Shown piece by piece: positions 38,701 to 46,446 of a stretch of 64,000 nucleotides of DNA. Origin of the DNA: Antedon bifida (Eukaryota; Echinodermata; Crinoidea; Comatulida; Antedonidae); NCBI GenBank assembly GCA_963402885.1, contig OY727103.1, forward strand, positions 994,501-1,058,500. The letters run 5' to 3'. Made by a program: the position numbers and the translations under genes. Position 1 is the stretch's first letter, and the number at the start of each line of letters is the position of its first letter. The notes under the pieces were generated by a model. The model was not told the DNA's origin, did no database searches, and saw only the letters and a list, made by a program, of their open reading frames with translations.

Positions 38701-41700
38701 AGGGGGTAGGCATCAATGGAGAGAAGGGTGCAGGGGGTGGGCATCAATGGAGAGAAGGGGTGCAGGGGCTAAGCATCAATGGAGAAATGGGTGCAGGGGG
38801 CTAGGCATCAATGTGTAGAAGGGGTGCATGGGCTAGGCCTCAATGTAGAGTGAAGGGGTACATCTATATCAGTCTTTTGAATAACAAAGGAGGTTTTTTT
38901 TTCTAATAAAATTAAAAGCTAGACTAATCAAGCCTATAATGTTTCCTTGATGTAGCCGCTGTTGGTCTAGAAAGCTAGCAAGTTGAAGGTACTTGCTAAT
39001 ATTGTGGTTATCACATCCTAATGTATTCTATTGTGGTTGATTGATACATTTCATGTGGTTTGCCCAAATTACATCTTATTTTTCAATTAGCTTTTTAATC
39101 CATTTCGGTTTTCATGATTCATTTTTCTCTGGCATAAATCAAGCAACAATTAACAACAATGTATTATCTACCATTATTTTATACTTATATTTTTGTTTTA
39201 CCGTATATCCTCTGGTATAATCCCACCCACCTAGAACACAAAATTGGGCCAACTTTGTGGGGGTGCGAACTATACTCGGTTCAGTACCAAAAGTCAATAT
39301 TGGGAATATACCTTGGGATATTCCTGTTTATGAATTCAGACATAAAGTAGGGGGTTGGATTAAACCTGAAGTGGGATTATACCCGAGGATATACAGTATT
39401 TATTTTTTTTAAGTGAGTAATTTGTTTCATTAAAATAGATATTTTTGTAATGTTAATATTTGTTTTTTTCCGTAGATGACTGATCCACAAAGTACCCTAG
39501 TAATTGTAAATGCTGGTGGATCTGACCTTTGCCCTCCATCAAGTACGATAGATGATACAACCTTATCAAGCCCAGTCTTCACCCTTTCAGGTATAGTAGA
39601 AGATTTTTGATATATTGATTATTGTGATAAATTTCATTTATCTTATTGATGTTAGCTGATTTGTATCTACCAGTGACATTAATTTGAATTATTAGGGCGC
39701 TTTCGATTGCGACAACCAACAACCAAAGTACGTCATGTTAGTTTATTGTGCGCATGCGGATGGGATGCATGTCCTTGATCCTCACTTTGACACAGGTCCA
39801 GCCAACTACCAAACATCAATTGACCTGACCAAGGTTGGTCATCGGTCGGTTGGTCGAATACTCCCAATTATCTCCGATTATAAAAAGTCTAGTGGGTAAT
39901 ACTTGTTGAATAATCTCTTGATTCTGCACAGTATTTAATAGCAATATACTACTTGGGTCTCATGCAGGATTGTACCATGGTATTGAAGGCAAGCATCATA
40001 CCACTATTGGTAAACTTTCTTTACCTTTGATAACAATCTATAAAAAGACAAGTTAAAGCCAGAAACAATCAATGAATTGAATCGAATAAAAAGTTACTTT
40101 AAACTTGAATAGCCAACATAATACCTTCCATTAGTGGCAATCTTCTAGGTTAACTTGTTAATTATTTATCAAATGCTTTATTTTTTATAACAGATTAAAC
40201 TTCAAATTTATGACTTCCGTATAATGCATTTAAGAATAAAAGACTATTGGTTGTATAGAGTGAATTTTAATCTACAAATTTTCAACTTTGTGAAAAAGCT
40301 TTAAGAAATCAAAGAACACTTATTATATGGACTGTGGTTTTAATACATTGTGAAGATTTATTACAAGCCTTTCATTTTGATTCCTATGACAGAATAAATA
40401 ATGAAGCGTATCTTGTCTACAGGTTGTGACAACTATTGAAATTCAATACTTTAAGCTAGCTTTATCCTAGCTTTTAACAATTACTTTAACTTTAGAGTCA
40501 CTGAAAGGTGACGAAACTAGACAATAGTGGATTGAAAGCTTAAAGAACTGCTGAACTTTTACTCTTTTTTTTTGGTTGCTATACAAATGAAAGATTGTAT
40601 CGTTTATAGATTGTAATCGCTACTGGTAGTAGTATTATAATAATAATTACGATGCAAAATATAGCACTACAGAACAATCTTTTTAGCAACTTTCCATTAC
40701 ATTTTGTGCAAAAAAAAAAGATTTGAATTCTTGTAGAAGATGTTATCAAGATATTATCAAGATTTTATCAAGTGTTGAAAATTGTCAGAGTGCAAATGAT
40801 TGTACAATGGAACCTATAATTATCCCAGATTCTTTATGCCTGAAGACACATATTAGCCTTTTTCTTGTTCTAAATTTAATACAAAATGAATACACTATAG
40901 GTTGAAATAATTAACATTGAACGTTTCCATAATATTCTGCCCTAGAAATTTCAACCTTTAGAGTCTATTAAAACTATTAATACCCCTTTTATTTGAAATA
41001 TCAAATTTTGTAATGAAATACAGATCATGGTATCTAGGCACCCTTTATATGCTCCATTATTGTACATCTTGAATTGAGTAAGAATTCAAAGAACACGACA
41101 ATGAACACAAATCCTCTTTAATTAAAGTGTTCGTCAAAAGGTGGTTTTTAATTTTGAGGGAGATCTTTAACAATAAATTATCCTTATATCCTAAAAACAG
41201 ACACTGTTACTGCTTTTGTTGATCAAACCTCCCAGTTTCACACTTTCACACACAAACAAATGCCCATATTTGGATCATGTCACATCACTACCATAGTTGG
41301 GCATATCACTACCATATATAGGCACATCACACTTTTCTTGTCAAACTAGTTTGATAGTGTAGACAGAGCTTAATGAAAGCATTAGTCCTGGACATATCTA
41401 ACACTTCCAAAAAGATTTTCTTTGTAAAGTTAAAAATTACTTCCCTACAAATCAGGCCATTGACTTTTAAAATAAACGTATTTAACATAACAAATGTCCC
41501 ATTAAAATAGAATAACCCAGAAGCCTAATAAGTACAGTAAATACATCGATGTGGCTTTTTGTATACTGACTATAGAAAATATTCAATTGCTTTTAAAAGA
41601 CTATTTCATTATCAAACTATTGATGAATAGATACCTTTGAGAGCTTAGCATGTTCTTGTTATTATCAATTCATTGTCATTATCTTTGAAATCTTGACCCA

Positions 41701-41937
41701 GATACAGTTATTTGTACTTGGGAATTTTGAATAGGATCGAAGGATACACTTTTGTCTCTTTTAAAAGCTAGGAAATCGTCTTTGACACACTTTTTAATTG
41801 TTCAACAAAGCTGTGCCTCAATTTCTACAATCCCACGTTAATGTATTTTAAATTGGTTTTAAAACCTTTATGTTTCTTTAGTACAGAACATAATAAGAAT
41901 AATGCCATTTTTTATTTTAGGTTTTATCAAAAATTGA
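7223..41937 (+). CDS. DMTF1: DMTF1: cyclin-D-binding Myb-like transcription factor 1
   Basis: Exons: 7216-7370 (ATG 7223), 7902-8024, 8537-8607, 8711-8798, 9590-9666, 10171-10328, 10589-10621, 10970-11079, 11320-11548, 11883-12034, 12805-12978, 20930-21171, 26394-26487, 29457-29617, 39476-39590, and a tentative last exon at 41921. They join in frame to about 660 residues, against about 760 in vertebrate DMTF1. In vertebrates this nuclear factor binds DNA through Myb repeats, interacts with D-type cyclins and activates the ARF tumour-suppressor promoter. The Myb block (residues about 144-396) is strongly DMTF1-like, e.g. G-L-N-R-P-L-F-A-V-Y-R, G-R-S-A-S-S-V-K-D, V-G-T-R-S-E-K-Q-C-R and S-V-R-S-P-Q-W-L-R. 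C-terminal exons retain DMTF1-like islands (N-V-T-V-Q, T-L-V-I-V). The gene spans about 34 kb, mostly intron. The terminal exon is not secure; see 41921. Confidence 0.93.
7377..7810 (+). mobile_element. tRNA-type SINE, interrupted by a LINE fragment
   Basis: The head 'agtggagctcagcttggtg' with B-box 'ggttcaatc' (7377-7436) and the SINE tail 'ttgtaactcagctttcagct..cctaagcctcaaatg' (7733-7810) match the other copies at 11601, 32303 and 55546 but are separated by about 295 bp. The tail and head are in the same orientation, so one copy was split. It lies in the first coding intron of DMTF1. Confidence 0.7.
7437..7732 (-). mobile_element. LINE 3'-end fragment inside the SINE
   Basis: On the minus strand, part of this insert (about 7570-7670) reads R-R-D-T-F-S-W-R-V ... 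W-N-A-L-S-M-D-V-V, the pattern found near the C-terminus of non-LTR reverse-transcriptase ORFs (R-x-x-F-x-x-R-V ... W-N-x-L-P). Stops follow, so it is decayed. The left part (7453-7498) contains nested stems CTACGGG/CCCGTAG and AAGCACT/AGTGCTT. Confidence 0.5.
8826..9328. mobile_element. 0.5-kb MITE, pogo/Tigger-like ends
   Basis: Flanked by TA and bounded by CAG...CTG. Inner inverted arms are AAAGATATATTGTCCCCC (8881-8898) and GGGGGACAATACATCTTT (9209-9226). Additional 'gggacaat / ggtgtccccc' blocks lie outside. The CAG ends, TA target and the 'tgtcccc' motif resemble Tigger/pogo-type elements; assignment is inference. It lies between DMTF1 exons 4 and 5. Confidence 0.6.
9419..9589 (+). other. 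AT-rich intron end with (TAA)n microsatellite
   Basis: 'taataataataataataata' at about 9550-9575 directly precedes the acceptor of DMTF1 exon 5. Polymorphic length is likely. Confidence 0.5.
9590..10328 (+). CDS. DMTF1: DMTF1 exons 5-6, first Myb-like repeat
   Basis: Exons 9590-9666 and 10171-10328 encode H-N-W-K-Q-G-V-W-S-K-D-E-I-D-I-L and then K-K-D-E-R-K-G-F-Y-R-F-I-A, G-L-N-R-P-L-F-A-V-Y-R-K and R-M-Y-D. The W-S-K-D-E motif opens a SANT/Myb helix set and the LNRPLFAVYR segment is its recognition helix, a DMTF1/TTF1-type signature. The donor of exon 6 is in phase 2 (GGC AA|gtaagt). Confidence 0.95.
10589..11079 (+). CDS. DMTF1: DMTF1 exons 7-8, second Myb repeat
   Basis: A 33-base micro-exon (10589-10621: Y-S-V-E-D-I-E-R-L-K) and exon 10970-11079 (L-H-E-Q-Y-G-N-D-W-A-S-I-G and G-R-S-A-S-S-V-K-D-K-F-R-L-L). 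Phases 2 and 1 join exactly. The Trp spacing and the GRSxxxVKD helix are typical of Myb repeats. Confidence 0.95.
11156..11296. mobile_element. MITE family, copy 4
   Basis: Inverted orientation relative to copy 6. Begins near 'agtttgacaaaaaaagtatgat', contains 'ccaaatatggtagg', and ends 'gatagtgtagacaaagcttt'. It sits 24 bases before DMTF1 exon 11320-11548, so it lies between the branch-point region and the upstream exon. Confidence 0.8.
11320..12034 (+). CDS. DMTF1: DMTF1 exons 9-10, third Myb repeat and Myb-like extension
   Basis: Exon 11320-11548 has G-K-W-S-P-D-E-E-Q-L-L, G-V-S-W-N-Q-V-A and G-T-R-S-E-K-Q-C-R-T-K-W-L-N-Y-L, the most conserved DNA-contact helix. Exon 11883-12034 has I-N-W-D-D-L-A-Q-G-W and V-R-S-P-Q-W-L-R-A-K-W-W, closing a fourth Myb-like unit. 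These would read the DMTF1 site in promoter DNA. A SINE lies in the intron between them. Confidence 0.96.
11601..11826 (+). mobile_element. tRNA-derived SINE, copy in DMTF1 intron
   Basis: Starts agtggagctgtagcttggtg (A-box region), B-box 'gggttcaatcc' at about 11657, then a body 'actctttcaactccactccc' and 'cctcaaatgagacttag', ending in a short A run. The same body is at 32303 and 55546, and in part at 7377. Confidence 0.82.
12117..12518 (+). repeat. 57-bp minisatellite, seven copies
   Basis: The unit 'ctaagcctcagcattatgtg...cacgccgccttatctt' repeats seven times with essentially no differences. Because 57 is divisible by three, one frame stays open over all copies (unit translation V-L-G-W-P-V-P-F-H-A-A-L...), but it is out of frame with DMTF1 exon 10, which stops at 12094-12096, and has no splice support. 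It therefore lies in the intron. Confidence 0.9.
12805..12978 (+). CDS. DMTF1: DMTF1 exon 11, linker after the Myb block
   Basis: Reads E-I-L-S-R-L-K-S-G, continuing the post-Myb helix, then a polar linker and K-S-F-T-L-Q-L-P-I-Q-M-T, resembling the hydrophobic IPVQIT stretch of vertebrate DMTF1. Acceptor atatag at 12803-12804, donor ag|gtgagc at 12979, phase 1 on both sides. Confidence 0.88.
13346..13466. mobile_element. MITE family, copy 5 (internally deleted)
   Basis: 'aaaactctgtcaaactagt' is a fused short left end. The interior has 'gcccaaatatggtagtgat' and the right end is 'gatagtgtagacagagctta'. In the long DMTF1 intron. Confidence 0.75.
14221..14421 (-). other. Unidentified 66-codon minus-strand open frame
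   Basis: Composition is unlike random AT-rich intron (T-F-I-I-K-K-D, E-C-H-R-E-I-S-Y-T-I-K-G-G-F, D-I-L-I-Q-Q-L-P-G-R). It begins at an ATG and stops cleanly. I do not recognise a family. It may be a piece of a retroposed or transposon gene. No partner exon was found. Confidence 0.2.
14635..14800. mobile_element. MITE family, copy 6 (near full length, reference copy)
   Basis: About 166 bp with terminal inverted repeats: AAAGCTCTGTCTATACTATC on the left, reverse-complemented at the right end (gatagtgtagacagagctct). The interior has an 'accatatttgggyatatcact' unit in two to three tandem copies. No coding capacity. Flanking bases are compatible with a TA target duplication, as in Tc1/mariner-type elements, but family assignment is inference. 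Confidence 0.85.
15172..15425 (+). repeat. Pair of diverged direct repeats
   Basis: 'caggatagatacaga(c/t)tct' with following 'tgcttaccat/acgcttaccgtt' appears at 15178 and again at 15348, about 170 bp apart, with partial similarity between. Confidence 0.5.
18113..18208 (-). mobile_element. tRNA-derived SINE head, minus strand
   Basis: On the minus strand: agtggagttgtggcttggtg, A-box, and B-box 'gggttcaagtcc', followed by 'cgtcacatgtcagggttttt'. Only about 90 bp of tRNA-like head is clear; the SINE body is not obvious. Confidence 0.65.
18308..18394. mobile_element. MITE family, copy 7 (truncated)
   Basis: Left end missing. The interior 'gatgtgcctaaatatggc..' is joined directly to 'gatagtgtagacagagcttt' after a deletion. 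Confidence 0.7.
20930..21171 (+). CDS. DMTF1: DMTF1 exon 12, Ser/Thr-rich activation region with DHMITPT repeat
   Basis: Joined after an 8-kb intron. It encodes T-Y-E-V-I-P-S-S, comparable with T-F-E-I-L-P-S in vertebrate DMTF1, then a Ser/Thr-rich stretch, and three consecutive seven-residue units: D-H-M-I-T-P-T twice and D-H-M-I-A-S-T. The 21-base units are nearly identical (GATCACATGATCACTCCCAC), so this is a recent in-frame tandem duplication. Donor CCA|gtaagt, phase 0. Confidence 0.88.
22141..22700 (+). repeat. 196-bp tandem repeat, about 2.8 copies
   Basis: Units begin 'tctcgtgccaattcctaact' at 22148, 22343 and 22541. Units 1 and 2 are about 90% alike by eye; the third is diverged and incomplete. 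Confidence 0.85.
23184..23276 (+). repeat. 28-bp tandem repeat, 3.3 copies
   Basis: The unit 'aacctacttagtacggtcct' plus 'aagttggt' starts at 23184, 23212, 23240 and 23268. Each unit carries the dyad ACTTAG...CTAAGT. Confidence 0.9.
23496..24195. mobile_element. MITE family, copy 8, split by a nested element
   Basis: The left part (23496-23590) runs 'ctgtctacactatcaaactt' into '..accatatttgggc'. The right part (24084-24195) resumes at 'gatttgggcacatcactac' and ends 'agtgtatacagagttt'. The roughly 490 bp between is a separate palindromic element (23599-24077), so that insertion is younger than this MITE copy. Confidence 0.8.
23599..24077. mobile_element. Palindromic MITE nested in MITE copy 8
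   Basis: Perfect 14-bp inverted ends AGCCGAAGGCTAGA (23602-23615) and TCTAGCCTTCGGCT (24061-24074). A second inverted block further in is GGGAACCAACAAGATGGC (about 23667) opposite GCCATCTTGTTGGTTCCCCC (about 24005). The middle (23740-23990) is unique and AT-rich and holds no meaningful protein. A longer, imperfect inverted repeat of about 80 bp joins these blocks. A 'tgattt' on both sides may be a remnant of a target duplication, but this is weak. Confidence 0.75.
26394..26487 (+). CDS. DMTF1: DMTF1 exon 13
   Basis: Encodes G-N-D-N-V-T-V-Q-I-N, close to the D-N-V-T-V-Q of the vertebrate protein, followed by E-H-L-M-M-N-T-P. Acceptor ctttag after a long pyrimidine tract, donor gtaagt, phases 0 in and 1 out. 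Confidence 0.85.
27264..27391. mobile_element. MITE family, copy 9
   Basis: Both ends intact (aaactctgtctacactatca and tgatagtgtagacagagctt), with an interior shortened to one 'accatatttgggcacatcac' unit. In the DMTF1 intron between exons 26394-26487 and 29457-29617. Confidence 0.85.
28873..28907. repeat. Perfect 16-bp stem hairpin
   Basis: CATGGAGCTATAAAAT (28873-28888) pairs with ATTTTATAGCTCCATG (28892-28907) around a 3-base loop. Confidence 0.8.
29457..29617 (+). CDS. DMTF1: DMTF1 exon 14, acidic region
   Basis: Asp/His/Ser-rich (L-N-D-D-I-E-H-D-S-S; S-T-D-D-I-Q-G), matching the acidic character of the vertebrate C-terminal transactivation region but not its sequence. Phase 1 in (tttcag|TA), phase 0 out (GAG|gtaaga). 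The chain of phases is the main support. Confidence 0.82.
30148..30323. mobile_element. Tigger/pogo-like MITE
   Basis: TA-flanked; left end CAGTCAGGTCTCCCAATACT, right end the inverse-like 'agtatggtattgggagagtt'. Inside are 'ggcctaatatgtctgggttt' and 'ggggcctattggacc', the usual layout of Tigger-derived MITEs (CAG..., two internal 'TGTC/GTATT' blocks). No coding. Confidence 0.6.
32303..32528 (+). mobile_element. tRNA-derived SINE
   Basis: Head agtggagctgtagcttggtg, B-box 'gggttcaatcctgacctagt', body 'ctctttcaactccattccct' and tail 'ccatcctgtaattggtgagt', the same as the 11601 copy. Short deletion in the body. Confidence 0.82.
33711..33874. mobile_element. MITE family, copy 10
   Basis: Intact ends TAAAGCTCTGTCTACACTAT and its complement at 33853-33874. 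The interior lies in the opposite orientation to copy 6 ('gcccaaatatggtagtgata' twice). DMTF1 intron. Confidence 0.85.
36353..36446 (+). repeat. 20-bp tandem repeat
   Basis: 'caaagtctgtactttatttc' occurs four to five times with small changes. Confidence 0.85.
38011..38850 (+). repeat. About 32-bp GC-rich minisatellite, about 26 units
   Basis: Units such as 'ggcatcaatggagagaaggg' + 'gtgcaggggctg' with variants (ggatggg, aggctag, aacacatg). Purine-rich on the + strand with a G8 run near 38090. Several frames stay open on both strands (e.g. H-Q-W-R-E-G units) as a by-product of the repeat; I do not treat them as genes. Confidence 0.92.
39476..39590 (+). CDS. DMTF1: DMTF1 exon 15
   Basis: Encodes S-T-L-V-I-V-N-A-G and T-L-S-S-P-V-F-T-L-S. 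The T-L-V-I-V / T-I-L-I-V similarity and the following Ser/Thr/Pro context match the last part of vertebrate DMTF1. Phase 0 in (cgtag|ATG), phase 1 out (TCA G|gtatag). If the donor is skipped the frame meets a stop after seven codons (TGA 39609-39611), so this could also be the terminal exon. Confidence 0.82.
41259..41372. mobile_element. MITE family, copy 11 (left-truncated)
   Basis: Starts inside the element (aaatgcccatatttggatc), has three 'accatatt/gttggg' units, and ends 'gatagtgtagacagagctta'. Confidence 0.75.
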
Positions 41938-41986
41938 TAGAAGTGCTGCTACAACAACACTCAAATCAAGTTTTTCTGATGAATAA
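41921..41986 (+). CDS. DMTF1: Candidate DMTF1 terminal exon (uncertain frame)
   Basis: A strong acceptor (cattttttattttag) is followed by a frame ending in TAA at 41984-41986, which overlaps an AATAAA; a second AATAAA follows at about 41995. Read in phase 0 it gives V-L-S-K-I-D-R-S ... F-S-D-E-stop, which fits directly onto exon 14 (skipping exon 15). Joined to exon 15 in phase 1 it gives only F-I-K-N and stops at 41937. Alternative: exon 15 is terminal, or a tiny last exon near 44788 (D-S-F-stop). Confidence 0.35.
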   Translation, partial: VLSKIDRSAATTTLKSSFSDE

Positions 41987-44900
41987 AACAAAAAAATAAA
42001 CACATTTAACTGTGAATTAGTAGTAATGTATTCAACACATGTAATGATGAGTGTTATATCTATCAATGCCTCCACAAAAGTTGGAAATAGAACAGCCTTT
42101 CGAAAATTACCTCTTCCTTCCCAGCATGCCCCACCCTATTAAAAAATCGACCGACAGTTTAATTTTAGATATGAAAAAGTCACCGTAATTGTAAATTGAA
42201 TTTTATCAATAAAAGTTCACATAGAAAGTGGACTTAAAGCACCTCACTCTGTAGTTGGCAAGTTTTCTTGCGTGTTGAAATTTATTTATATTATTATGAA
42301 AAAATTAAGTTGAGTGGTTATCAAATTGGCTTCTTTTTTTAAGTGCCTGGACCTGAATCACCAGCATTAATCAACTGCCTTTAGCTAGTTACTTTAAACA
42401 TTTCTGTTACAATTTGTTTTATAAGAATTATCCTTACTTTTTATCTTAAAGCAATATACAGATAATACAAAGTTACTTAGAACTTGTAACTTTTTCTTCT
42501 TATGTTTTTTTACAAAACACAACTGTGAAATTAATCAATTAGTTATAAAGTACATGGGTTGTTTAGAGCAGATGTTTTTTCTTGTCAAAATATTTAATTT
42601 GATTCAAAATATTTTTTAGAAGGCAATGATAAATTATGATAGCTATAATTAATGAACATTCTTCAGTTCAAATAGGATATGATAATCAAGTTTTAACCAA
42701 ATCTTTTAATTCAAGGACCAGTTTTGAGATAAAATCCAATTTATTTTACCACATTTCTATGAATCAAGGACATTTTAAATTTAATTTTAATCTTGTTTCA
42801 TGTTTAATTAATTTTTTTGTCCAGCAAAATCTGTATACATCTGTAAAGTGTCAGGTTAATTTATTGATGCCTCTGAATCTGAATCTTTTAAAAACTTAAA
42901 ACTTCTTAGAATTTAGTTGAGTAAGGATGTGTTAATAGGTAGACTTATAATTACGTTAAATAGAATTAAAAGTATCTGTTGAACTCATATAAAAATACAT
43001 AGAGTTTATTGACGACGACAGCATTTGAAATGAGAGTGGAATTTGACATTAATGTTTTATAGCCATCAAGATACACTTTGTGAAAGAAAAATCAATTAAA
43101 ATAATTATGCAATTAAATGATTATCAAAATCTCTATTGCATCTTAATTTGGCTTCCTTTGCAAGTCTGTGTCCGGCACCTGTTGTGATTAGCTCGTCAAA
43201 TGGGTTTACAGACGCCGTCCCGTTACATCTTCCTCTCTGCTTCCTAATTCTGAATACTGATAAGCCACCTTTACAACACACATGGTTTAGGTTTGGGGTA
43301 GAACATTACCCGAGTCCCAAGACATAAGGTTGACGACATCAATTGTAGAATATCTCTCGCCAACAGAAATGAGTTGCACTCTTCTGTCAGCGTATTGTAA
43401 TGTTATACAAATCCCATCGGTTATAAACTGGTATTATTTTTAAATTGCTTTATTAAATAAAGACCCGCTTCTTTTCAATTCAGATAACCCAATTGAAAAA
43501 GTTCAAAAATGATTTGAACTTTTGAATTTCTTGAACCATCTGAGGAATACATTACTACATAATCACATATGTTAACTTCAAAATTGGAATCTTTAATAGA
43601 ATTTATTTGTGGCCCATTTATGAATTAGTAATGGCATATTTTGTAAAATCTAATTCAATGTAATATTTATGACGTCAGGTAATATGTACTACCACTTACT
43701 TAATATACTGTAATATCCAGCTAGCAAAATTGTGTAATAACAAAATTGTGTAATAATAAAAGTAAAAATCTCCAGAATCATTAAATCAATACCACTTCTG
43801 AATTCCTACAGTTTTAAATTACACATTCTTAAAATCTTATTTTAATTTGTATTTTCCATAGCCTACAGTATTTATTATAAATGATGGTGACATGACCATT
43901 CTTGGCTTTCACTATGATTTCCTATATTTGTTGATAATTTGTTGTGACTGTCACTCCCAGTATAGTTTCAGCACAGTTAACGCGTCTACGCCTTTTTCAT
44001 GTCAACGACCTTCTTGTAATTGTTACTAGTCGGTGTTTCTTGTCAGCATTAAGTGGTTTTCCCTTGCTACTAGCGATCGACAACGACAGCACGTGTAAAA
44101 TAGATTCTACTCTGTACTTTTCTTAGAAGATTTTATCTATCATAACATTTTCTCTTTGTTCAGTTTACTAAAATTATTTGAAGTCATTAATGTTGTAATG
44201 AGCAACAATATGACTTACTAGGTTGTCACCCTTTTCACTTTCTGACCTTTAGCCTTGTAAAATGTTTCATGTAGATATTATAAAAATGATTATAATATTT
44301 AAAAAATGATAAATACCATTTAAGATTTACAGAGCAATAGTTACAAGCTAAGCATGGTATGTACAGTATTACATACAAATTTAAAACATGCAAGTTGATT
44401 CTCAGAATTGTGGACCAAAACCACAGTACCAAACCAATCATGGTAAACTTGTCTCTCTCTTGGATCTACTCATCTATATTCTGTTGATCCTTCACTGAGA
44501 ACAAACCAAGAATAGACAAAATTCAAACAATACATAAAAATAGACCAAACACGAAAAATTCAAATGTTCAAACAATTAGGGGCCATAGCCACCAGTATGG
44601 TTGGTAAGTTTTCAAGCTGACCACTTTTTCACAGAGGCCTTTGACGACCCAGTGGCTTGAACAGATATTGTTTCAATTTCTTTCGAAAACCGGTGCCACT
44701 TTATTTCTTGTGGCTACATTACTGGGACTAAACCAAGAGAATGATTACTTAAGACACTCACTGTTTTTTTTTCTATTTTAAACATAGATTCATTTTGACC
44801 TAAGATGTCAAGAAGCTAGTAGTACACTGCCGGTAAGTAGACTTTTTTTTGTAATTTTTCCCATTGGTATTCCACAATCTTACAACACAATTTATCCATG

Positions 44901-45924
44901 CCTGCAAGCAATTTCAATTATGCACAGATTATTAACAAACTTTTTCACACAAAAGTGATTTATTTTTGATGATGATATGATCTTTTTGTAATTGGGTACT
45001 CAATTTTAGAGTGGAAATGGAAATTGGGTTGAAATTGCTACATTTTCTCTTTCGATCTAAAAATGAAACTCGTAGTAATTAGGATATTCGCTCACTATTA
45101 ATAGATTTGCAAAACATAAACAAAAAATTTTAAGAATTTTAATAACTTAATACAAATCGCTCTATATCCATTGCAATTATAAAAAGAACAACCATATATA
45201 ACAATTTTTAAAGAATCTACTGCCAACATGTACAAATGAATTTTACATTAATTATTCGTTTATCTGATAATATTTATTACAGTAATAGAACTGATTTTAA
45301 AAGTAAATATATAACCTGTACATTATAATATATGCAGAAAAATATTATAAAACAATATACAAAAACATTCCAAAGAAAAAACTAAATATTTTACCATTAA
45401 ATGGTTCAATAAAACTCAAAAGAGGAGAAATAGAGATCAATTGGTATTTATTTCCTTTTTAAAATCGATTTGTTTTACAACAATATCTAACACAGTGACC
45501 ATGGGGAAGAATAGAAATTCACTATTTTAAACAATTAAACAATCGCCCTTTCGTCTCGTGAACAGTAGTATAATATTGTGTAGAGCATTAGATATCAAGT
45601 GCTAAAGATCACTTCTTAGCAATGATTAGATTGTATTTGAATATCACTAAAAAAAAATGAATATCATTGATTTTAAATGTCTGCAATGTTATTATTAAGA
45701 TATTAAGAAGGCGTATGGGGCTCAACAAGTCTTGATATTTCCCCTCGCTCGTTTCAAATAACTGGGAAACTTATAAGCCTGTTTCTAAAGTGTAGCACTT
45801 TCTCATACAGTTATATATTATATTATCTTTCAGTAGACTGGATTGATCATTTATCGTATGCACTCAAATTGAAGTTGTTGAAAATCAATTGATTGTATTA
45901 TGTAGTCTTTGTTGATTTCATGAA

Positions 45925-46446
45925 AGTCTCCGGGGGAAACACTTTGTTTTATCAACTTCAAAGTTTGTTTTATCAACTTCAAACTTTGTTTTATCATCTT
46001 CAAACTTTGGAAGTTATCAACTTAAAACTTTTTTTATCAACTTCAAACTTTGTTTTATCATCTTCAAACTTTAGAAATTATCAACTTCAAACTTTGTTTT
46101 ATCAACTTCAAACTTTGGAAGTCATCAACTTCAAATTTTTTTATCAACTTTAAACTTTGGAAGTTATCAACTTAAATTTTTTTTATCAACTTCAAACTTT
46201 GTTTTATCATCTTCAAACTTTGGAAGTTATCAACTTCAAACTTTGTTTTATCAACTTCAAACTTTGTTTTATCAACTTCAAACTTTGGAAGTCATCAACT
46301 TCAAACTTTTTTTATCAACTTCAAACTTTGTTTTATCAACTTCAAACTTTAGAAGTTATCAACTTCAAACTTTGTTTTATCAACTTCGAACTTTGGAAGT
46401 CATCAACTTCAAACTTTGGAAGTTATCAACTTCAAACTTTGGAAGG
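45925..46446 (+). repeat. Short-unit minisatellite (ATCAACTTCAAACTTTG)n
   Basis: A basic unit of about 20-22 bp ('tttatcaacttcaaactttg') alternates with 'gaagttatcaacttcaaact' variants in a higher-order pattern over 0.5 kb. Open frames here (F-Y-Q-L-Q-T-L..., V-I-N-F-K-L) are repeat artefacts. Confidence 0.92.

Larger units (their letters stand above)
29618..39475 (+). other. DMTF1 intron (9.9 kb)
   Basis: Contains a Tigger-like MITE (30148), a possible decayed coding fragment on the minus strand near 31480-31660 (L-K-H-C-I-L-I-G-E-S, R-R-R-I-K-N), a SINE (32303), MITE copy 10 (33711), a 21-bp-type tandem repeat (36353-36446) and a large minisatellite (38011-38850). Elsewhere nothing is recognised. 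Confidence 0.5.
39591..45924 (+). other. DMTF1 3' region and intergenic, no gene seen
   Basis: Includes MITE copy 11 (41259) and a fragment 39692-39880 beginning 'attagggcgctttcgattgc', whose start recurs at 17030 ('ttagggtgcttttgattgcg'), so it is a dispersed repeat. 42000-45900 is AT-rich with random-looking frames only. Confidence 0.5.

Noticed and set aside
38000-38747. Long open frames on both strands (up to 138 codons)
   Set aside because: All are translations of the 32-bp minisatellite; frames overlap each other and lack splice or domain support.
44788-44797. Tiny DMTF1 terminal exon D-S-F-stop
   Set aside because: Phase fits but the coding part is only three codons; the 41921 candidate has a better acceptor and nearby poly(A) signals.
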